DNA of 64,000 nucleotides from assembly GCF_000971475.1 (NCBI RefSeq), contig NZ_DF967539.1, forward strand, positions 26,690-90,689, in the 5' to 3' direction. The notes below the pieces were generated by a model. That model worked only from the letters and a program-made list of their open reading frames with translations. It did not search any database and was not told the origin of the DNA. Below are positions 8,530 through 17,825 of this stretch, in pieces (position 1 is the stretch's first letter; every line of letters begins with the position of its first letter). The stretch is from Sulfuricella sp. T08. GTDB lineage: Bacteria > Pseudomonadota > Gammaproteobacteria > Burkholderiales > Sulfuricellaceae. The translations under genes and the position numbers were made by a program.

Positions 8530-9438
8530 ATGGCCTGGCTGTCGCTGAAAATCGAGGCGGACGAACAAACCGCCGGCGTGCTGAGCGATGCCCTGCTCGA
8601 TCTGGGTGCGCTGGCGGCGGATATCGAGGATGCCAATGCCGAAACCGACCGCGAGCAGCCGATCTTCGGAGAACCGGGCGAGCCGGTCGACAGCCTGTGG
8701 CAAAACAGCATCGTCAGCGGATTGTTCGCGGAGGATGTCGATATTCCAGCCATCGTTGCCGCCGCAACCAAGGCCGCGCAACTGACCGGGACTCCGCGTT
8801 ACCGCGTGGATGCCGTCGCCGAGCAGGATTGGGTCAGGCTGACCCAATCCCAGTTCGACCCGATTCAGATTTCACCTCGGCTGTGGATCATCCCCACCTG
8901 GCATACCGCTCCCGACCCCGCTGCGATCAATCTCATTCTCGACCCCGGCCTGGCCTTCGGCACCGGCAGTCACCCCACCACCCACCTCTGCCTGCAATGG
9001 CTGGAGCGGAATATCCGCGGCGGCGAGTGCGTGCTGGATTACGGTTGCGGCTCAGGCATCCTGGCGATTGCGGCGCTGAAACTGGGTGCCGGGCGTGTGC
9101 TGGGTGTGGATATCGATCCTCAGGCGGTGCTCGCCAGCAGGCAGAATGCCGAACAGAACCAGGCTGCGGCCGAGTTCTATCTGCCCAATGAAGCCCCGAA
9201 AATCCAGGTCGACGTAGTCGTTGCCAATATCCTTGCCAACCCGCTCAAGGTGCTGGCGCCGATGCTGGCCCAGGCTGTCCGTCCGGGCGGACAGATCGTG
9301 CTGTCGGGGGTGTTGGCTCCCCAGGCCGAAGAGACTCTGGCCGTCTACCGGCAATGGTTCGACATCGATATTGCCGGAGAGGTTGAGGGCTGGGTATGTT
9401 TGGCTGGAGTGAAGAGATTAGGGCCTGCTCATGAATAA
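8530..9438 (+). CDS. prmA: Ribosomal protein L11 methyltransferase
   Basis: 302 residues. The N-terminal substrate-recognition domain (MAWLSLKIEADEQTAGVL) is followed by a class I SAM-dependent methyltransferase domain with DPGLAFGTGSHPTT, LDYGCGSGILAIAALKLG (about 170) and DVVVANILANPL. It trimethylates L11. accC-prmA-DUF3426 is a typical betaproteobacterial order. The last residues (LGPAHE) and the stop codon are encoded by the left end of the inverted-repeat element at 9419-9581, so the natural C-terminus has been replaced by a short repeat-derived tail. Confidence 0.95.
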   Translation: MAWLSLKIEADEQTAGVLSDALLDLGALAADIEDANAETDREQPIFGEPGEPVDSLWQNSIVSGLFAEDVDIPAIVAAATKAAQLTGTPRYRVDAVAEQDWVRLTQSQFDPIQISPRLWIIPTWHTAPDPAAINLILDPGLAFGTGSHPTTHLCLQWLERNIRGGECVLDYGCGSGILAIAALKLGAGRVLGVDIDPQAVLASRQNAEQNQAAAEFYLPNEAPKIQVDVVVANILANPLKVLAPMLAQAVRPGGQIVLSGVLAPQAEETLAVYRQWFDIDIAGEVEGWVCLAGVKRLGPAHE

Positions 9439-9581
9439 CTCGAACATTCTGGCCGCACTGGCAGGCGCGCTGCTGCGTTGCCGGTCGCTTGCATGGAATG
9501 GCCATGCGGCACGCCCGACGCCTTGCATCGCATCCTGCCAGCACGCCCATAATTGTCCAACTTATCCATGAACAGGCCCTA
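9419..9581. mobile_element. MITE-like 163-bp element with 20-bp terminal inverted repeats
   Basis: Left end TAGGGCCTGCTCATGAATAA (9419-9438) and the reverse complement of the right end (9562-9581), TAGGGCCTGTTCATGGATAA, match at 18 of 20 positions, and weaker complementarity continues inward. It has no coding capacity for a transposase. It supplies the prmA stop codon on the left and ends 3 bp before the next start codon. No clear target-site duplication was identified, so its mobile origin is inferred from shape. Confidence 0.6.
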
Positions 9582-9584
9582 GTC

Positions 9585-10646
9585 ATGGTGATGGTCACCA
9601 CCTGTCCAGCATGCCATACCCGTTTCAGGGTGACCCCTGAGCAGATGGAAGCGCATGGCGGGGACGTGCGTTGCGGGCGCTGTGCCAAGGTATTCAATGC
9701 CCATGTTTATCTGGAACACAATCTCGAGGAACTTCAGCATGAGGGGCAGTCGAGGTTGCCGTTCGAAGAGCCCGGCAATCAAGCCGAGATGCCTGAAGAA
9801 GAGGCTAAGCAGCAGCCTGCAGCGGTAGAGGAATTCCCGGCGGAGGAGCTTGCAGCCCCTTCGTCTGAAGAAGCTCCAGATGAAGTTGAAGAAGAGCTCG
9901 CGCAACCGCTTCAAGCGGTGGATGAGTTGTTGCCCGAATCCCCCGCGGAAGTGGAGAGTTCCATTCCTGAATGGGACGAGGCAGCCTTGTATGAAATGTA
10001 CGCAGCGGCGGGTGTTCTATTAAAGGAAGAACCCGCTGTTCCGGCTCCCGAGGAATTCGTTACCGTCGAGCCTGTCACGCTGGCGCCGCAGTTTGCTCCT
10101 GAACCTGTTACCGAGCGGCCTGTCGCGCGAGACACTTTCGTCGAAATTGAGAGAGCGCCGAAAAAACGCAGCTTTTTCTGGCTGTGGCTGATCGGCGCCC
10201 TCCTGCTTTTGGCGAGTCTGGGTGTTCAGGGACTCTATTTTTTCCGCTCTGATCTGGCTGCCCGTTACCCCGAATTCAAGCCGTTTTTGCAGCAGTTCTG
10301 CGGCGTGCTGCAGTGCAGCATCCGCCTGCCCGCCAATCCGGATTTGCTCAGCATCGAGACTTCCAATCTCGAGGCTGACCCGCAGCGGGCCAACCTGGTT
10401 GCGCTCAACGCCATTCTGCGCAATCGCTCCAAGCTTGCCCAGGAATATCCGCAACTCGAGCTGACACTGACCGATAACCAGGACAGGATGATTGCACGGC
10501 GGATCTTCACACCGGGGGAATATGCGAAGGGTTCCAACCTTAAACGCGGTATGGTGCCGAATGAGGAGATCACGGTGAAGCTGTATCTCGACCTGGGTGA
10601 CCTGAAAGCGGCAGGTTATCGGGTTTTTCTGTTTTATCCGCAATAA
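9585..10646 (+). CDS. DUF3426 zinc-ribbon membrane protein
   Basis: 353 residues from ATG 9585 (9591 also possible). The N-terminus is an MJ0042-type zinc ribbon with CPAC (7-10) and CGRC (30-33). A long acidic, Glu/Pro/Ala-rich disordered region follows, then one transmembrane helix (FFWLWLIGALLLLASLGVQG) and a C-terminal DUF3426 domain of about 140 residues (RANLVALNAILRNRS...PNEEITVKLYLDL). Topology would put the zinc ribbon in the cytoplasm and the DUF in the periplasm. The function is unknown; the gene is regularly next to prmA in betaproteobacteria. Its upstream region is entirely the MITE-like element. Confidence 0.85.
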   Translation: MVMVTTCPACHTRFRVTPEQMEAHGGDVRCGRCAKVFNAHVYLEHNLEELQHEGQSRLPFEEPGNQAEMPEEEAKQQPAAVEEFPAEELAAPSSEEAPDEVEEELAQPLQAVDELLPESPAEVESSIPEWDEAALYEMYAAAGVLLKEEPAVPAPEEFVTVEPVTLAPQFAPEPVTERPVARDTFVEIERAPKKRSFFWLWLIGALLLLASLGVQGLYFFRSDLAARYPEFKPFLQQFCGVLQCSIRLPANPDLLSIETSNLEADPQRANLVALNAILRNRSKLAQEYPQLELTLTDNQDRMIARRIFTPGEYAKGSNLKRGMVPNEEITVKLYLDLGDLKAAGYRVFLFYPQ

Positions 10647-10680
10647 AACACCGGTTTTTCAATAAGTTGATTTTATCGCC

Positions 10681-10710
10681 TTGTCACGGGAAGTGCGGAT
10701 AAGGTATAGT
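10681..10710 (+). promoter_or_regulatory. Sigma-70-type promoter of the glycine-cleavage operon
   Basis: TTGTCA (10681-10686) and TATAGT (10705-10710) are 18 bp apart and stand about 20 bp before the glycine riboswitch, the expected position for its transcription start. Confidence 0.6.
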
Positions 10711-10727
10711 TCACGCTGCCAAAAACC

Positions 10728-10904
10728 CATGCGGGAGAGCGTGCGATTATTTTCGCACCACCGAAGGCGCAATCACCCGTAACCGCTCAGGTATCAGGAA
10801 CCGCATAGAACACGGCAACTCTGGAGAGAGGCGGCTAGTACCGCTCACCGAAGGGGCACGCGATGGTCCTAACCATCGTAATCTCTCAGGTACACAGGAC
10901 AGAG
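10728..10904 (+). ncRNA. Tandem glycine riboswitch (two aptamers)
   Basis: Two copies of the glycine aptamer signature occur in tandem. Aptamer 1: GCGGGAGAGCG... CACCGAAGGCGCAA ... CTCAGGTATCAGGAACC. Aptamer 2: CTGGAGAGAGGC... CACCGAAGGGGCACG ... CTCTCAGGTACACAGGACAGAGG. The short linker (about TAGAACACGGCAA) between them is typical of the cooperative form. It lies directly upstream of gcvT, so glycine should switch on glycine-cleavage expression. A perfect hairpin with a T tract follows within a few bases as the likely expression platform. Confidence 0.95.
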
Positions 10905-10938
10905 GGGTGAAGCCGGCTAGCCGGCTTCACCCTTTTTT
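10905..10938 (+). terminator. Intrinsic terminator, expression platform of the glycine riboswitch
   Basis: GGGTGAAGCCGGC and GCCGGCTTCACCC form a perfect palindromic hairpin (10905-10932) followed by TTTTTT. It overlaps the 3' end of the second aptamer (AGAGGGGTGA), so ligand binding could sequester the 5' side of the stem and allow read-through into gcvT. Confidence 0.85.
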
Positions 10939-10966
10939 ATTTCTGGCCCGGGAGTTAACAAGAATA

Positions 10967-12046
10967 ATGTTGAAACAAACGCCACTCAATCAAACCCACC
11001 GCGACATGGGTGCCCGCATGGTCGATTTCGGCGGCTGGGACATGCCGGTGAACTACGGCTCCCAGATCGAGGAACACCATCAGGTGCGCCGCGCGGCCGG
11101 CATGTTCGACGTCTGTCACATGCTGGTGGTGGACGTCACCGGTAGCGGCATCCGCGAATTCCTCCAATATTTGCTCGCCAATAACGTCGACAAACTGAAG
11201 GAACCCGGCAAGGCGCTTTATTCCTGCATGCTGAATCCGGCGGGCGGCGTGATCGACGACCTGATCGTGTATTTCATGCGCGAGGACTGGTTCCGGATCG
11301 TGGTCAACGCCGGCACGGCGGACAAGGATGTGGCATGGATGGAGCAGCAACTCGCTGCCCGTGCGCCGCAACTGACCATCCAGCCGCGCCGCGATCTGGC
11401 GATGATCGCGGTGCAAGGTCCACAGGCAAGGGAGAAGGTGTGGCAGGCGATTCCCGCCGCTCGCGCCGCGACCGAATTCCTCAAGCCGTTCCAGGCGGCC
11501 GAATTCGACCAGTATTTTATCGGGCGCACCGGCTACACTGGCGAGGACGGCTTCGAGATCATGCTGCCGGTGTCGGAAGCAGCAGGCTTGTGGAAAACCC
11601 TGAATACCCTGGGTGTCGCGCCGATCGGTCTGGGTGCGCGCGATACGCTGCGCCTGGAAGCCGGGATGAATCTCTACGGCCAGGACATGGACGAGGACGT
11701 GAATCCGCTCGAAGCCGGACTGGCATGGACCGTGGAGCTGGCCAGTCCGCGCGACTTCATCGGCAAGCCGGCGCTGCTGGCGAAGACGGTGAAAATGCAG
11801 ATGCTGGGGCTGGTTTTGCTCGACAAGGGTGTGCTGCGCGGCCACCAGAAAGTGGTCACCTCCCATGGCGCGGGCGAGATCACCAGCGGCAGTTTTTCCC
11901 CCACCCTGAACCTGTCCATCGCCTTCGCCCGCCTGCCGCTGGCAGTCGCAGTCGGCGACGTGGTGCAGGTGGAGATCCGCGACAAATTACACAATGCAAA
12001 AGTGGTGAAGCTACCTTTTGCACGCAACGGCAAGGCATTAATTTGA
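10967..12046 (+). CDS. gcvT: Aminomethyltransferase (glycine cleavage T protein)
   Basis: 359 residues from the ATG at 10967, which has GGGAG upstream; the family N-terminus [27 protein letters not shown] begins there. Further motifs: [16 protein letters not shown] (folate site region), [10 protein letters not shown] and [18 protein letters not shown]. It transfers the methylene group from the aminomethyl-lipoyl GcvH to tetrahydrofolate, releasing ammonia. First gene of gcvT-gcvH-gcvPA-tpx-gcvPB, under the glycine riboswitch. Confidence 0.97.
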   Translation: MLKQTPLNQTHRDMGARMVDFGGWDMPVNYGSQIEEHHQVRRAAGMFDVCHMLVVDVTGSGIREFLQYLLANNVDKLKEPGKALYSCMLNPAGGVIDDLIVYFMREDWFRIVVNAGTADKDVAWMEQQLAARAPQLTIQPRRDLAMIAVQGPQAREKVWQAIPAARAATEFLKPFQAAEFDQYFIGRTGYTGEDGFEIMLPVSEAAGLWKTLNTLGVAPIGLGARDTLRLEAGMNLYGQDMDEDVNPLEAGLAWTVELASPRDFIGKPALLAKTVKMQMLGLVLLDKGVLRGHQKVVTSHGAGEITSGSFSPTLNLSIAFARLPLAVAVGDVVQVEIRDKLHNAKVVKLPFARNGKALI

Positions 12047-12129
12047 ACCGCAAGGGACGCGAAGGACGCAAGGTAAAGCCAAAGAATTTCTTGTTTTCCT
12101 TTGCGAACCTTTGCGTCCTTGGCGGTGAA
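12043..12129. repeat. Inverted-repeat element, family 2, copy B (gcvT-gcvH gap)
   Basis: Left arm TTGAACCGCAAGGGACGCGAAGG, right arm CCTTTGCGTCCTTGGCGGTGAAA; the same family as 7013-7101, 12547-12630 and 49121-49247. It begins at the gcvT stop codon and ends about 25 bp before the gcvH start. Confidence 0.8.
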
Positions 12130-12154
12130 AAAGAATTTAATTCAGGAGAAAAAT

Positions 12155-12544
12155 ATGAGTATCCCTAGCGATCTGAAATACACCAAATCCCACGAGTGGA
12201 CCAGGCTTGAGGCCGACGGCACGGTCACGGTCGGCATCACCCATCATGCCCAGGAACTGCTGGGCGACATGGTGTATGTGGAAACTCCCGCAGTCGGTCG
12301 CCAGCTTGCCGCTGGCGAAGAGTGTGCCGTGGTGGAATCGGTCAAGGCCGCTTCCGACGTCTATGCACCGCTGGCGGGTGAAGTGATTGCCGTCAACGCC
12401 GAGGTGGTGGATGCGCCAGAAAAAATCAATCAGGATGCCTATGCGGCCTGGATGTTCAAGATCAAACCTGGCAATCCCGCCGACCTGGATGGGCTGCTCG
12501 CTGCCGCCGCCTATCAGGCGCTGGTCGAAAGCGAAGCGCACTGA
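12155..12544 (+). CDS. gcvH: Glycine cleavage system H protein
   Basis: 129 residues from ATG 12155 (CAGGAGA upstream). Family motifs: [29 protein letters not shown], and the lipoyl-lysine block [14 protein letters not shown] with Lys64. It shuttles the aminomethyl group between P and T proteins. It sits between two copies of the family 2 inverted repeat. Confidence 0.97.
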   Translation: MSIPSDLKYTKSHEWTRLEADGTVTVGITHHAQELLGDMVYVETPAVGRQLAAGEECAVVESVKAASDVYAPLAGEVIAVNAEVVDAPEKINQDAYAAWMFKIKPGNPADLDGLLAAAAYQALVESEAH

Positions 12545-12546
12545 TT

Positions 12547-12630
12547 TTCACCGCAAAGGACACAAAAGGTGCGCGAGATGATTCGCCTTCTTTTTTCTTC
12601 CTTTGCGAACCTTCGCGTCCTTTGCGGTAA
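12547..12630. repeat. Inverted-repeat element, family 2, copy C (gcvH-gcvPA gap)
   Basis: Left arm TTCACCGCAAAGGACAC, right arm CTTTGCGAACCTTCGCGTCC then TTTGCGGTAAA. It starts 2 bp behind the gcvH stop and ends about 20 bp before gcvPA; it is the second copy inside the gcv operon. Confidence 0.8.
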
Positions 12631-12649
12631 ATTGTTTTAAAGGTAATTT

Positions 12650-14077
12650 ATGCCCTTCATTCCCCATACCGAAGAAGACATCCAGGCCATGCTGGCCAGC
12701 ATAGGTGCGGCTTCGATCGAAGACTTGTTCGACGAAATCCCGGCTGCGCTGCGCGCCGACCGGCTTGAAAGCGTGCCACCGGCCCTGAACGAGATGGCTG
12801 CAGGCCGCCTGATGCAGGAACGGGCGGAACAGGATGGGCGCTATCTGAATTTTATCGGTGCCGGCGCCTACGAGCACCACATACCGGCGGCAGTGTGGCA
12901 GATTGCCGGCCGCGGCGAATTCTATTCCGCCTACACGCCTTACCAGGCGGAGGCGAGCCAGGGCACGCTGCAGCTGCTGTACGAATTCCAGACCATGATG
13001 GCCTCGTTGACCGGCATGGACATCTCCAATGCCAGCCTGTACGACGGTGCTTCCGGCTTGGCCGAAGCAGTGTTGATGGCGGTGCGCGCACACAAGTCGG
13101 CACGCCGTGTTCTGGTGCCGGCAGCGGTGCATCCGATCTGGCGTCAGGTGACCGATGCCTTGGTAAAAAATCAGGGTATCGAATTGATTCCCGTACCCTA
13201 TGATGCTCGCAGTGGAAGCACCGTGGCCGAATCGCTGAAAAGCTTCGAAGGCGAGGATTTTGCTGCGCTGGTGATACAGCAGCCGAATTTCTTCGGCGTG
13301 CTGGAGGAAGTCGACGAACTGACCGATTGGGCTCATGCCCAGGGTATGCTGGTTATCGGCGCGGTCAATCCGATCTCCCTCGGCATGCTCAAGGCGCCTG
13401 GTCAGTGGGGAAGCAAGGGCGCCGACATCGCCGTAGGCGAGGGGCAGCCGCTGGGCGCGCCGCTATCGTCGGGCGGTCCCTATTTCGGTTTTCTGTGCTG
13501 CAAGCAGGCGCTGGCGCGGCAGATGCCGGGGCGTATCGTCGGCCGCACGGTGGACATGGACGGCAAGCCCGGCTTCTGCCTGACACTGCAGGCGCGCGAG
13601 CAGCATATCCGCCGTGCCAAGGCGACCTCCAACATCTGCACCAACCAGGGGTTGATGGCCACAGCGGCGACGGTTCATCTCGCACTGCTCGGCCAGGAAG
13701 GCCTGGAGCGCGTCGCGGCGGCCTGCCACGCCAACACCCGGATGCTGGCCGAGCAGGCGTGCCTGATTGCGGGGGTGGAGCGGGTATTTTCCAACCTCTT
13801 CTTCCACGAGGTGGTGATTACCTTCGATCTCCCCGTCGCCGACGTGCTACGCGCCATGGAGGCTCAGGGCATAATGGGAGGGCTGGACTTGACGCCCTGG
13901 TATCCGGAGCTGGGCAACGCCCTGCTGGTTTGCGCCACGGAAACCAAAACCCAGGAAGACATCCGGAAATTCCTGGAAAATCTGGAACGCATCGTTTCCC
14001 GACGCAGTTCCGGCCCTGCCTGTACTAGACTTAAGCCTGCCGCTGATAATCCGTTTTACCAAAACGGGAACAAATGA
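12650..14077 (+). CDS. gcvPA: Glycine dehydrogenase (decarboxylating) subunit 1
   Basis: 475 residues. It starts [19 protein letters not shown], then [16 protein letters not shown] [33 protein letters not shown], and a C-terminal [20 protein letters not shown]. This is the N-terminal half of the two-subunit P protein, which decarboxylates glycine with PLP (PLP lysine in GcvPB). Split P protein is normal in many betaproteobacteria. tpx follows after 52 bp. Confidence 0.96.
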   Translation: MPFIPHTEEDIQAMLASIGAASIEDLFDEIPAALRADRLESVPPALNEMAAGRLMQERAEQDGRYLNFIGAGAYEHHIPAAVWQIAGRGEFYSAYTPYQAEASQGTLQLLYEFQTMMASLTGMDISNASLYDGASGLAEAVLMAVRAHKSARRVLVPAAVHPIWRQVTDALVKNQGIELIPVPYDARSGSTVAESLKSFEGEDFAALVIQQPNFFGVLEEVDELTDWAHAQGMLVIGAVNPISLGMLKAPGQWGSKGADIAVGEGQPLGAPLSSGGPYFGFLCCKQALARQMPGRIVGRTVDMDGKPGFCLTLQAREQHIRRAKATSNICTNQGLMATAATVHLALLGQEGLERVAAACHANTRMLAEQACLIAGVERVFSNLFFHEVVITFDLPVADVLRAMEAQGIMGGLDLTPWYPELGNALLVCATETKTQEDIRKFLENLERIVSRRSSGPACTRLKPAADNPFYQNGNK

Positions 14078-14129
14078 AATGGATTACTGGCAAGTAGTAA
14101 GTTTGAAACCCTGAAAAAGGAGCGCGATC

Positions 14130-14633
14130 ATGGCAACTGTAACTCTGGAAGGCAACCCCCTCGAAGTTCTCGGTCATTTCCCGCGGCCGGGAGAATCGGT
14201 GCACAGCTTCATGCTGGTGGACAAGAACCTGAACGATATTTCCCTGAGCCAGTTCGAGGGAAAGCGCAAAATCCTGAGTATCGTGCCGAGCATCGATACG
14301 CCGGTTTGTGCGACTTCAACGCGTCAGTTCAATCGGGAAGCGAGCCAGCTCGATAATGTCGTGGTGCTGGTGATTTCCGCCGACCTGCCGTTTGCTCAGG
14401 TGCGCTTCTGCGGCGCTGAAGGGTTGAACAACGTGATCATGCTTTCCACCCTGCGCGGACGCGATTTTTCCAAGGACTACGGCGTGCTGATCAAGACCTA
14501 TCCGCTTGCCGGCTTGTGCGCCAGGGCGGTGATCGTGCTGGACGAGCACGACCGCGTGCTTTATTCGCAGCTGGTGCCGGAAATAACCGATGAACCTGAT
14601 TACGATGCGGCGCTGGCCGCAGTGAAAGGATAA
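14130..14633 (+). CDS. tpx: Thiol peroxidase Tpx inserted in the gcv operon
   Basis: 167 residues with the atypical 2-Cys peroxiredoxin pattern: [15 protein letters not shown] with peroxidatic Cys60 and RFCGAEGL with resolving Cys94, matching the E. coli Tpx positions within one residue. AAAAAGGAGCGCG precedes the ATG. It reduces alkyl hydroperoxides with thioredoxin. The gene stands between gcvPA and gcvPB on the same strand with gaps of 52 and 8 bp, so it is probably cotranscribed under glycine-riboswitch control, an unexpected pairing. Confidence 0.95.
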   Translation: MATVTLEGNPLEVLGHFPRPGESVHSFMLVDKNLNDISLSQFEGKRKILSIVPSIDTPVCATSTRQFNREASQLDNVVVLVISADLPFAQVRFCGAEGLNNVIMLSTLRGRDFSKDYGVLIKTYPLAGLCARAVIVLDEHDRVLYSQLVPEITDEPDYDAALAAVKG

Positions 14634-14641
14634 TCCGCAGT

Positions 14642-16087
14642 ATGTTGATTTTCGAACTGTCCCGTCCGGGACGCAAAAACCTGGCCCAAGCTCCCGCGGC
14701 CAAGCCTGAAGCGAACGATATTCCAGCCCATTTGCGTCGCGGCGATAAACCGCTGCTGCCTGAAGTCTCCGAGATGGACGCAGTACGTCATTACACCCGG
14801 CTGTCGCAGAAGAACTTCTCGATCGATACCCACTTCTATCCGCTCGGCTCCTGCACCATGAAATACAACCCGCGCGGCGCCAACCAGCATGCCATGTTGC
14901 CGCAGTTTCTGGCACGCCACCCGCTGGCGTCGGAGGCTACCGGACAGGGCGTGCTTGCCTGTCTGCACGAACTGCAGGAAATGCTCAAGGATGTGACCGG
15001 CATGGCCGCGGTTTCGCTCACACCGATGGCGGGTGCCCAGGGTGAGTTCGCCGGGGTGGCGATGATCCGCGCCTATCACGTTTCCCGCAATGATGCGGCC
15101 CGTACCGAAATGCTAGTGCCGGATGCAGCGCACGGCACCAATCCGGCCTCGGCGGTGATGTGTGGCTATACCGTCAGGGAAATTCCTACCGACCGCGATG
15201 GCAATGTCGATCTGGAAGCGCTCAGGGCAACCGTCGGGCCAAACACTGCCGGACTGATGCTGACCAATCCCTCCACCCTCGGGGTGTTCGAAAAGAATAT
15301 CAGCGAGATGCAGCAGATCGTCCACCAAGCCGGCGGTCTGACCTACTACGACGGCGCCAATCTCAACGCCATCCTGGGTCGGGTCAAGCCGGGCGACATG
15401 GGTTTCGACGTGATCCACGTCAACCTGCACAAAACCTTTTCCACCCCGCACGGCGGTGGTGGACCCGGTTCTGGCCCGGTGGGTGTCAGTGAGCGCCTGC
15501 TGCCGTTCCTGCCGATACCGGTGGTCGCTTTCGAGTCCGGTCGCTACCGTCTGGTGACGGAAAAGGATCTGCCGCAAAGCATCGGACGTCTTTCCGGCTT
15601 CATGGGCAATATCGGTGTCCTGCTGCGCGCCTATTCCTACGCGCGCATGCTGGGCGCGGAAGGGATGCGCCGCGTGGCGGATTTCGCCACCCTCAACGCC
15701 AACTACCTGATGGCGGAACTGAGCAAGGCCGGCTTCGATATCGCCTTTCCGCAGCGTCGTGCCAGCCACGAGTTCATCGTCACCCTCAAGGGCCTCAAGG
15801 AGCAAACCGGGGTGAGCGCGATGGACGTGGCCAAGCGCCTGCTCGACAAGGGCTTCCATGCGCCCACCACCTATTTTCCGATGCTGGTGCCGGAATGCCT
15901 GCTGATCGAGCCGACCGAAACCGAGTCGAAACAGACGCTAGATGCCTTCGTCGCGGCATTGAAGGAAATTCTGGACGAGGCCCATGCCAATCCGGAACTG
16001 GTCAAGACTGCGCCCCACACCATGCCAGTGCGGCGTCTCGATGACGTCAAGGCAGCACGCGAGCTGGATCTGGTGTGGAAGGCTTAG
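14642..16087 (+). CDS. gcvPB: Glycine dehydrogenase (decarboxylating) subunit 2
   Basis: 481 residues. The PLP-lysine block [18 protein letters not shown] places the cofactor lysine near 263; other family motifs are [26 protein letters not shown] and [11 protein letters not shown]. Catalytic half of the P protein, partner of GcvPA. It starts 8 bp behind tpx, and dgkA follows 43 bp after its stop. Confidence 0.96.
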   Translation: MLIFELSRPGRKNLAQAPAAKPEANDIPAHLRRGDKPLLPEVSEMDAVRHYTRLSQKNFSIDTHFYPLGSCTMKYNPRGANQHAMLPQFLARHPLASEATGQGVLACLHELQEMLKDVTGMAAVSLTPMAGAQGEFAGVAMIRAYHVSRNDAARTEMLVPDAAHGTNPASAVMCGYTVREIPTDRDGNVDLEALRATVGPNTAGLMLTNPSTLGVFEKNISEMQQIVHQAGGLTYYDGANLNAILGRVKPGDMGFDVIHVNLHKTFSTPHGGGGPGSGPVGVSERLLPFLPIPVVAFESGRYRLVTEKDLPQSIGRLSGFMGNIGVLLRAYSYARMLGAEGMRRVADFATLNANYLMAELSKAGFDIAFPQRRASHEFIVTLKGLKEQTGVSAMDVAKRLLDKGFHAPTTYFPMLVPECLLIEPTETESKQTLDAFVAALKEILDEAHANPELVKTAPHTMPVRRLDDVKAARELDLVWKA

Positions 16088-16130
16088 CCTTCATCAATCT
16101 GTAACACGCATCCCATAAACTGGCTTCAAC

Positions 16131-16499
16131 ATGGAAAGCCCGCACAAAGGCAAGACCGGCCTGAAACGCCTGTGGAACGCTTTCCACTACTCCCTGGCAG
16201 GATTCAAGGCCGCCTACCAGAACGAGGACGCTTTCCGGCAGGAATCTCTGCTGGCAGCGGTCCTGATTCCGCTCGCGCTGTTTCTGCCGGCGGGGGCAGT
16301 CGGCAAGGCGCTGATGATTGCCAGCGTGCTGCTGGTGCTTATCGTCGAACTGCTCAATTCGGCGGTGGAAGCCACGGTAGACCGCATTTCTCTGGAAAAC
16401 CACCATCTGGCCAAACGGGCCAAGGACATCGGCAGCGCCGCCGTGCTGCTGAGCTTGGTCAACCTGACGGTGGTCTGGGCGCTGGTGCTGTTCGGCTAG
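16131..16499 (+). CDS. dgkA: Diacylglycerol kinase (prokaryotic DgkA)
   Basis: 122 residues, usual size. Three transmembrane helices and the signature LIVELLNSAVEATVDRIS; the amphipathic N-terminus has AFHYSLAGFKAAYQNEDAFRQE. It phosphorylates diacylglycerol to phosphatidic acid at the inner membrane, recycling lipid turnover products. The following genes (glycosyltransferase, PAP2 phosphatase) also act on polar lipids. Confidence 0.94.
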   Translation: MESPHKGKTGLKRLWNAFHYSLAGFKAAYQNEDAFRQESLLAAVLIPLALFLPAGAVGKALMIASVLLVLIVELLNSAVEATVDRISLENHHLAKRAKDIGSAAVLLSLVNLTVVWALVLFG

Positions 16500-16500
16500 C

Positions 16501-16533
16501 CTGTCACAAAAAATTCAACTTGCTGTCACAATA
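16501..16533 (+). promoter_or_regulatory. Pho-box-like direct repeat (PhoB)
   Basis: CTGTCAC occurs at 16501-16507 and again at 16523-16529, exactly 22 bp apart (two 11-bp PhoB units), with a degenerate middle unit (AATTCAA at 16512) and A/T-rich 4-bp spacers (AAAA, AATA). This matches the 7+4 PhoB half-site layout (CTGTCAT). It stands 34 bp before the glycosyltransferase start at 16563. Confidence 0.6.
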
Positions 16534-16562
16534 GCTTCTTCTTGCCGCGGCAAACTAGCGGC

Positions 16563-17825
16563 ATGGAAAAACAGTCCCCTTTCATCCCCCTGTATCTGCC
16601 TCTCACTCAGCGTTCGTTGCGCGTGGCGGTGGTTACGGAGACCTATCCGCCCGAGATCAACGGCGTCGCCCTGACCATCCAGCACATGGTTGAGGGATTG
16701 CGCCAGCGTAATCACCAGATCCAGTTGATCCGGCCGCGCCAGGGAACAGGCGATATGCCTGCCTTCACTGCCAATCTGCAGCAGATTCTGTTGCCGGGTT
16801 TTGCCATTCCGCGCTATCCCAACCTGCAGCTGGGGCTGCCGGCCGGATCCGTGCTGCGGAAGCTGTGGCGCGCGAGCCGGCCGGACGTGGTGCACATCGT
16901 TACCGAGGGGCCGCTCGGCTGGTCGGCGCTGAACGAGGCGCGCAAGCTGGATATTCCGGTCACCAGCGATTTTCACACCAATTTCCACAGCTACACCCGG
17001 CACTATGGAATCGGCTGGATGCGCAGGCCGATCGGCGCCTATCTGCGCCATCTGCACAACAGGGCTCTGTTGACGATGGTGCCAGATCGGGGCTTGCGCC
17101 ACGAACTTGAAACGCAGGGCTACCAGAATCTGGCCATTGTCGGGCGGGGCGTAGACACCGACCTGTTCAATCCCGCGCGCCGCAGCATGGAATTGCGCCA
17201 CAGCTGGGGGGTAAGCCGGAACGGTTTGGTGGTGGTCCATGTCGGTCGGCTGGCGGCAGAAAAAAATCTCGAAGCGGTGGTGGACGCCTTTGATGCGATG
17301 AGTGCCAGGCACCCCAGGGCAAAGCTGGTGTGGGTGGGCGATGGTCCGCAGCGCTCACTGCTGCAGGCACGCAATTCGGGGCATATTTTTGCCGGCATGC
17401 AGACCGGTATCGATCTGGCCGAGCATTATGCCTCCGCCGACGTGTTCCTTTTCCCCAGCCTGACCGAAACCTTCGGCAATGTGACGCTGGAGGCGATGGC
17501 CAGCGGTCTGGCGGTGGTGGCCTACAACTATGCCGCAGCGGCAGAACATATCCACCATGGCGAAAATGGCCTGGTGGCGGAGTTCGACAACCTTTCCCTG
17601 TTCTGCGACCAGGCGGCGATTCTGGCCGGCCGGCCGGAGATGGTCGCGCGGCTAGGCAGCAATGCCCGTCAGAGCGCTGACGGTCTGGCCTGGAGCAAAA
17701 TTTGCGAGCGCTTCGAACAACTGTTGCTGGAAATCGTGGACGAAGGAGGGCGGCATGGAAAGCAAGACCGTTTCATACCTGGGTCAGATTCAAATCTGGG
17801 ACCTGGCGCTATGTCTCCGCTTTAA
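16563..17825 (+). CDS. GT4-family glycosyltransferase (lipid or mannosyl transferase type)
   Basis: 420 residues from ATG 16563. It has a GT-B fold pattern: RVAVVTETYPPEINGVALTI at the N-terminus, DVVHIVTEGPLGWSAL, TSDFHTNFHSYTRHYG, then the C-terminal nucleotide-sugar domain with VVHVGRLAAEKNLE and FLFPSLTETFGNVTLEAMASG (EX7E motif). The pattern is that of GDP-mannose-dependent MgtA or SqdX/glycolipid synthases. Placement behind a Pho-like box, next to dgkA and a PAP2 phosphatase, suggests a glycolipid that replaces phospholipid when phosphate is short; this is inference. Its 3' end overlaps the PAP2 gene by 71 bp. Confidence 0.85.
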   Translation: MEKQSPFIPLYLPLTQRSLRVAVVTETYPPEINGVALTIQHMVEGLRQRNHQIQLIRPRQGTGDMPAFTANLQQILLPGFAIPRYPNLQLGLPAGSVLRKLWRASRPDVVHIVTEGPLGWSALNEARKLDIPVTSDFHTNFHSYTRHYGIGWMRRPIGAYLRHLHNRALLTMVPDRGLRHELETQGYQNLAIVGRGVDTDLFNPARRSMELRHSWGVSRNGLVVVHVGRLAAEKNLEAVVDAFDAMSARHPRAKLVWVGDGPQRSLLQARNSGHIFAGMQTGIDLAEHYASADVFLFPSLTETFGNVTLEAMASGLAVVAYNYAAAAEHIHHGENGLVAEFDNLSLFCDQAAILAGRPEMVARLGSNARQSADGLAWSKICERFEQLLLEIVDEGGRHGKQDRFIPGSDSNLGPGAMSPL

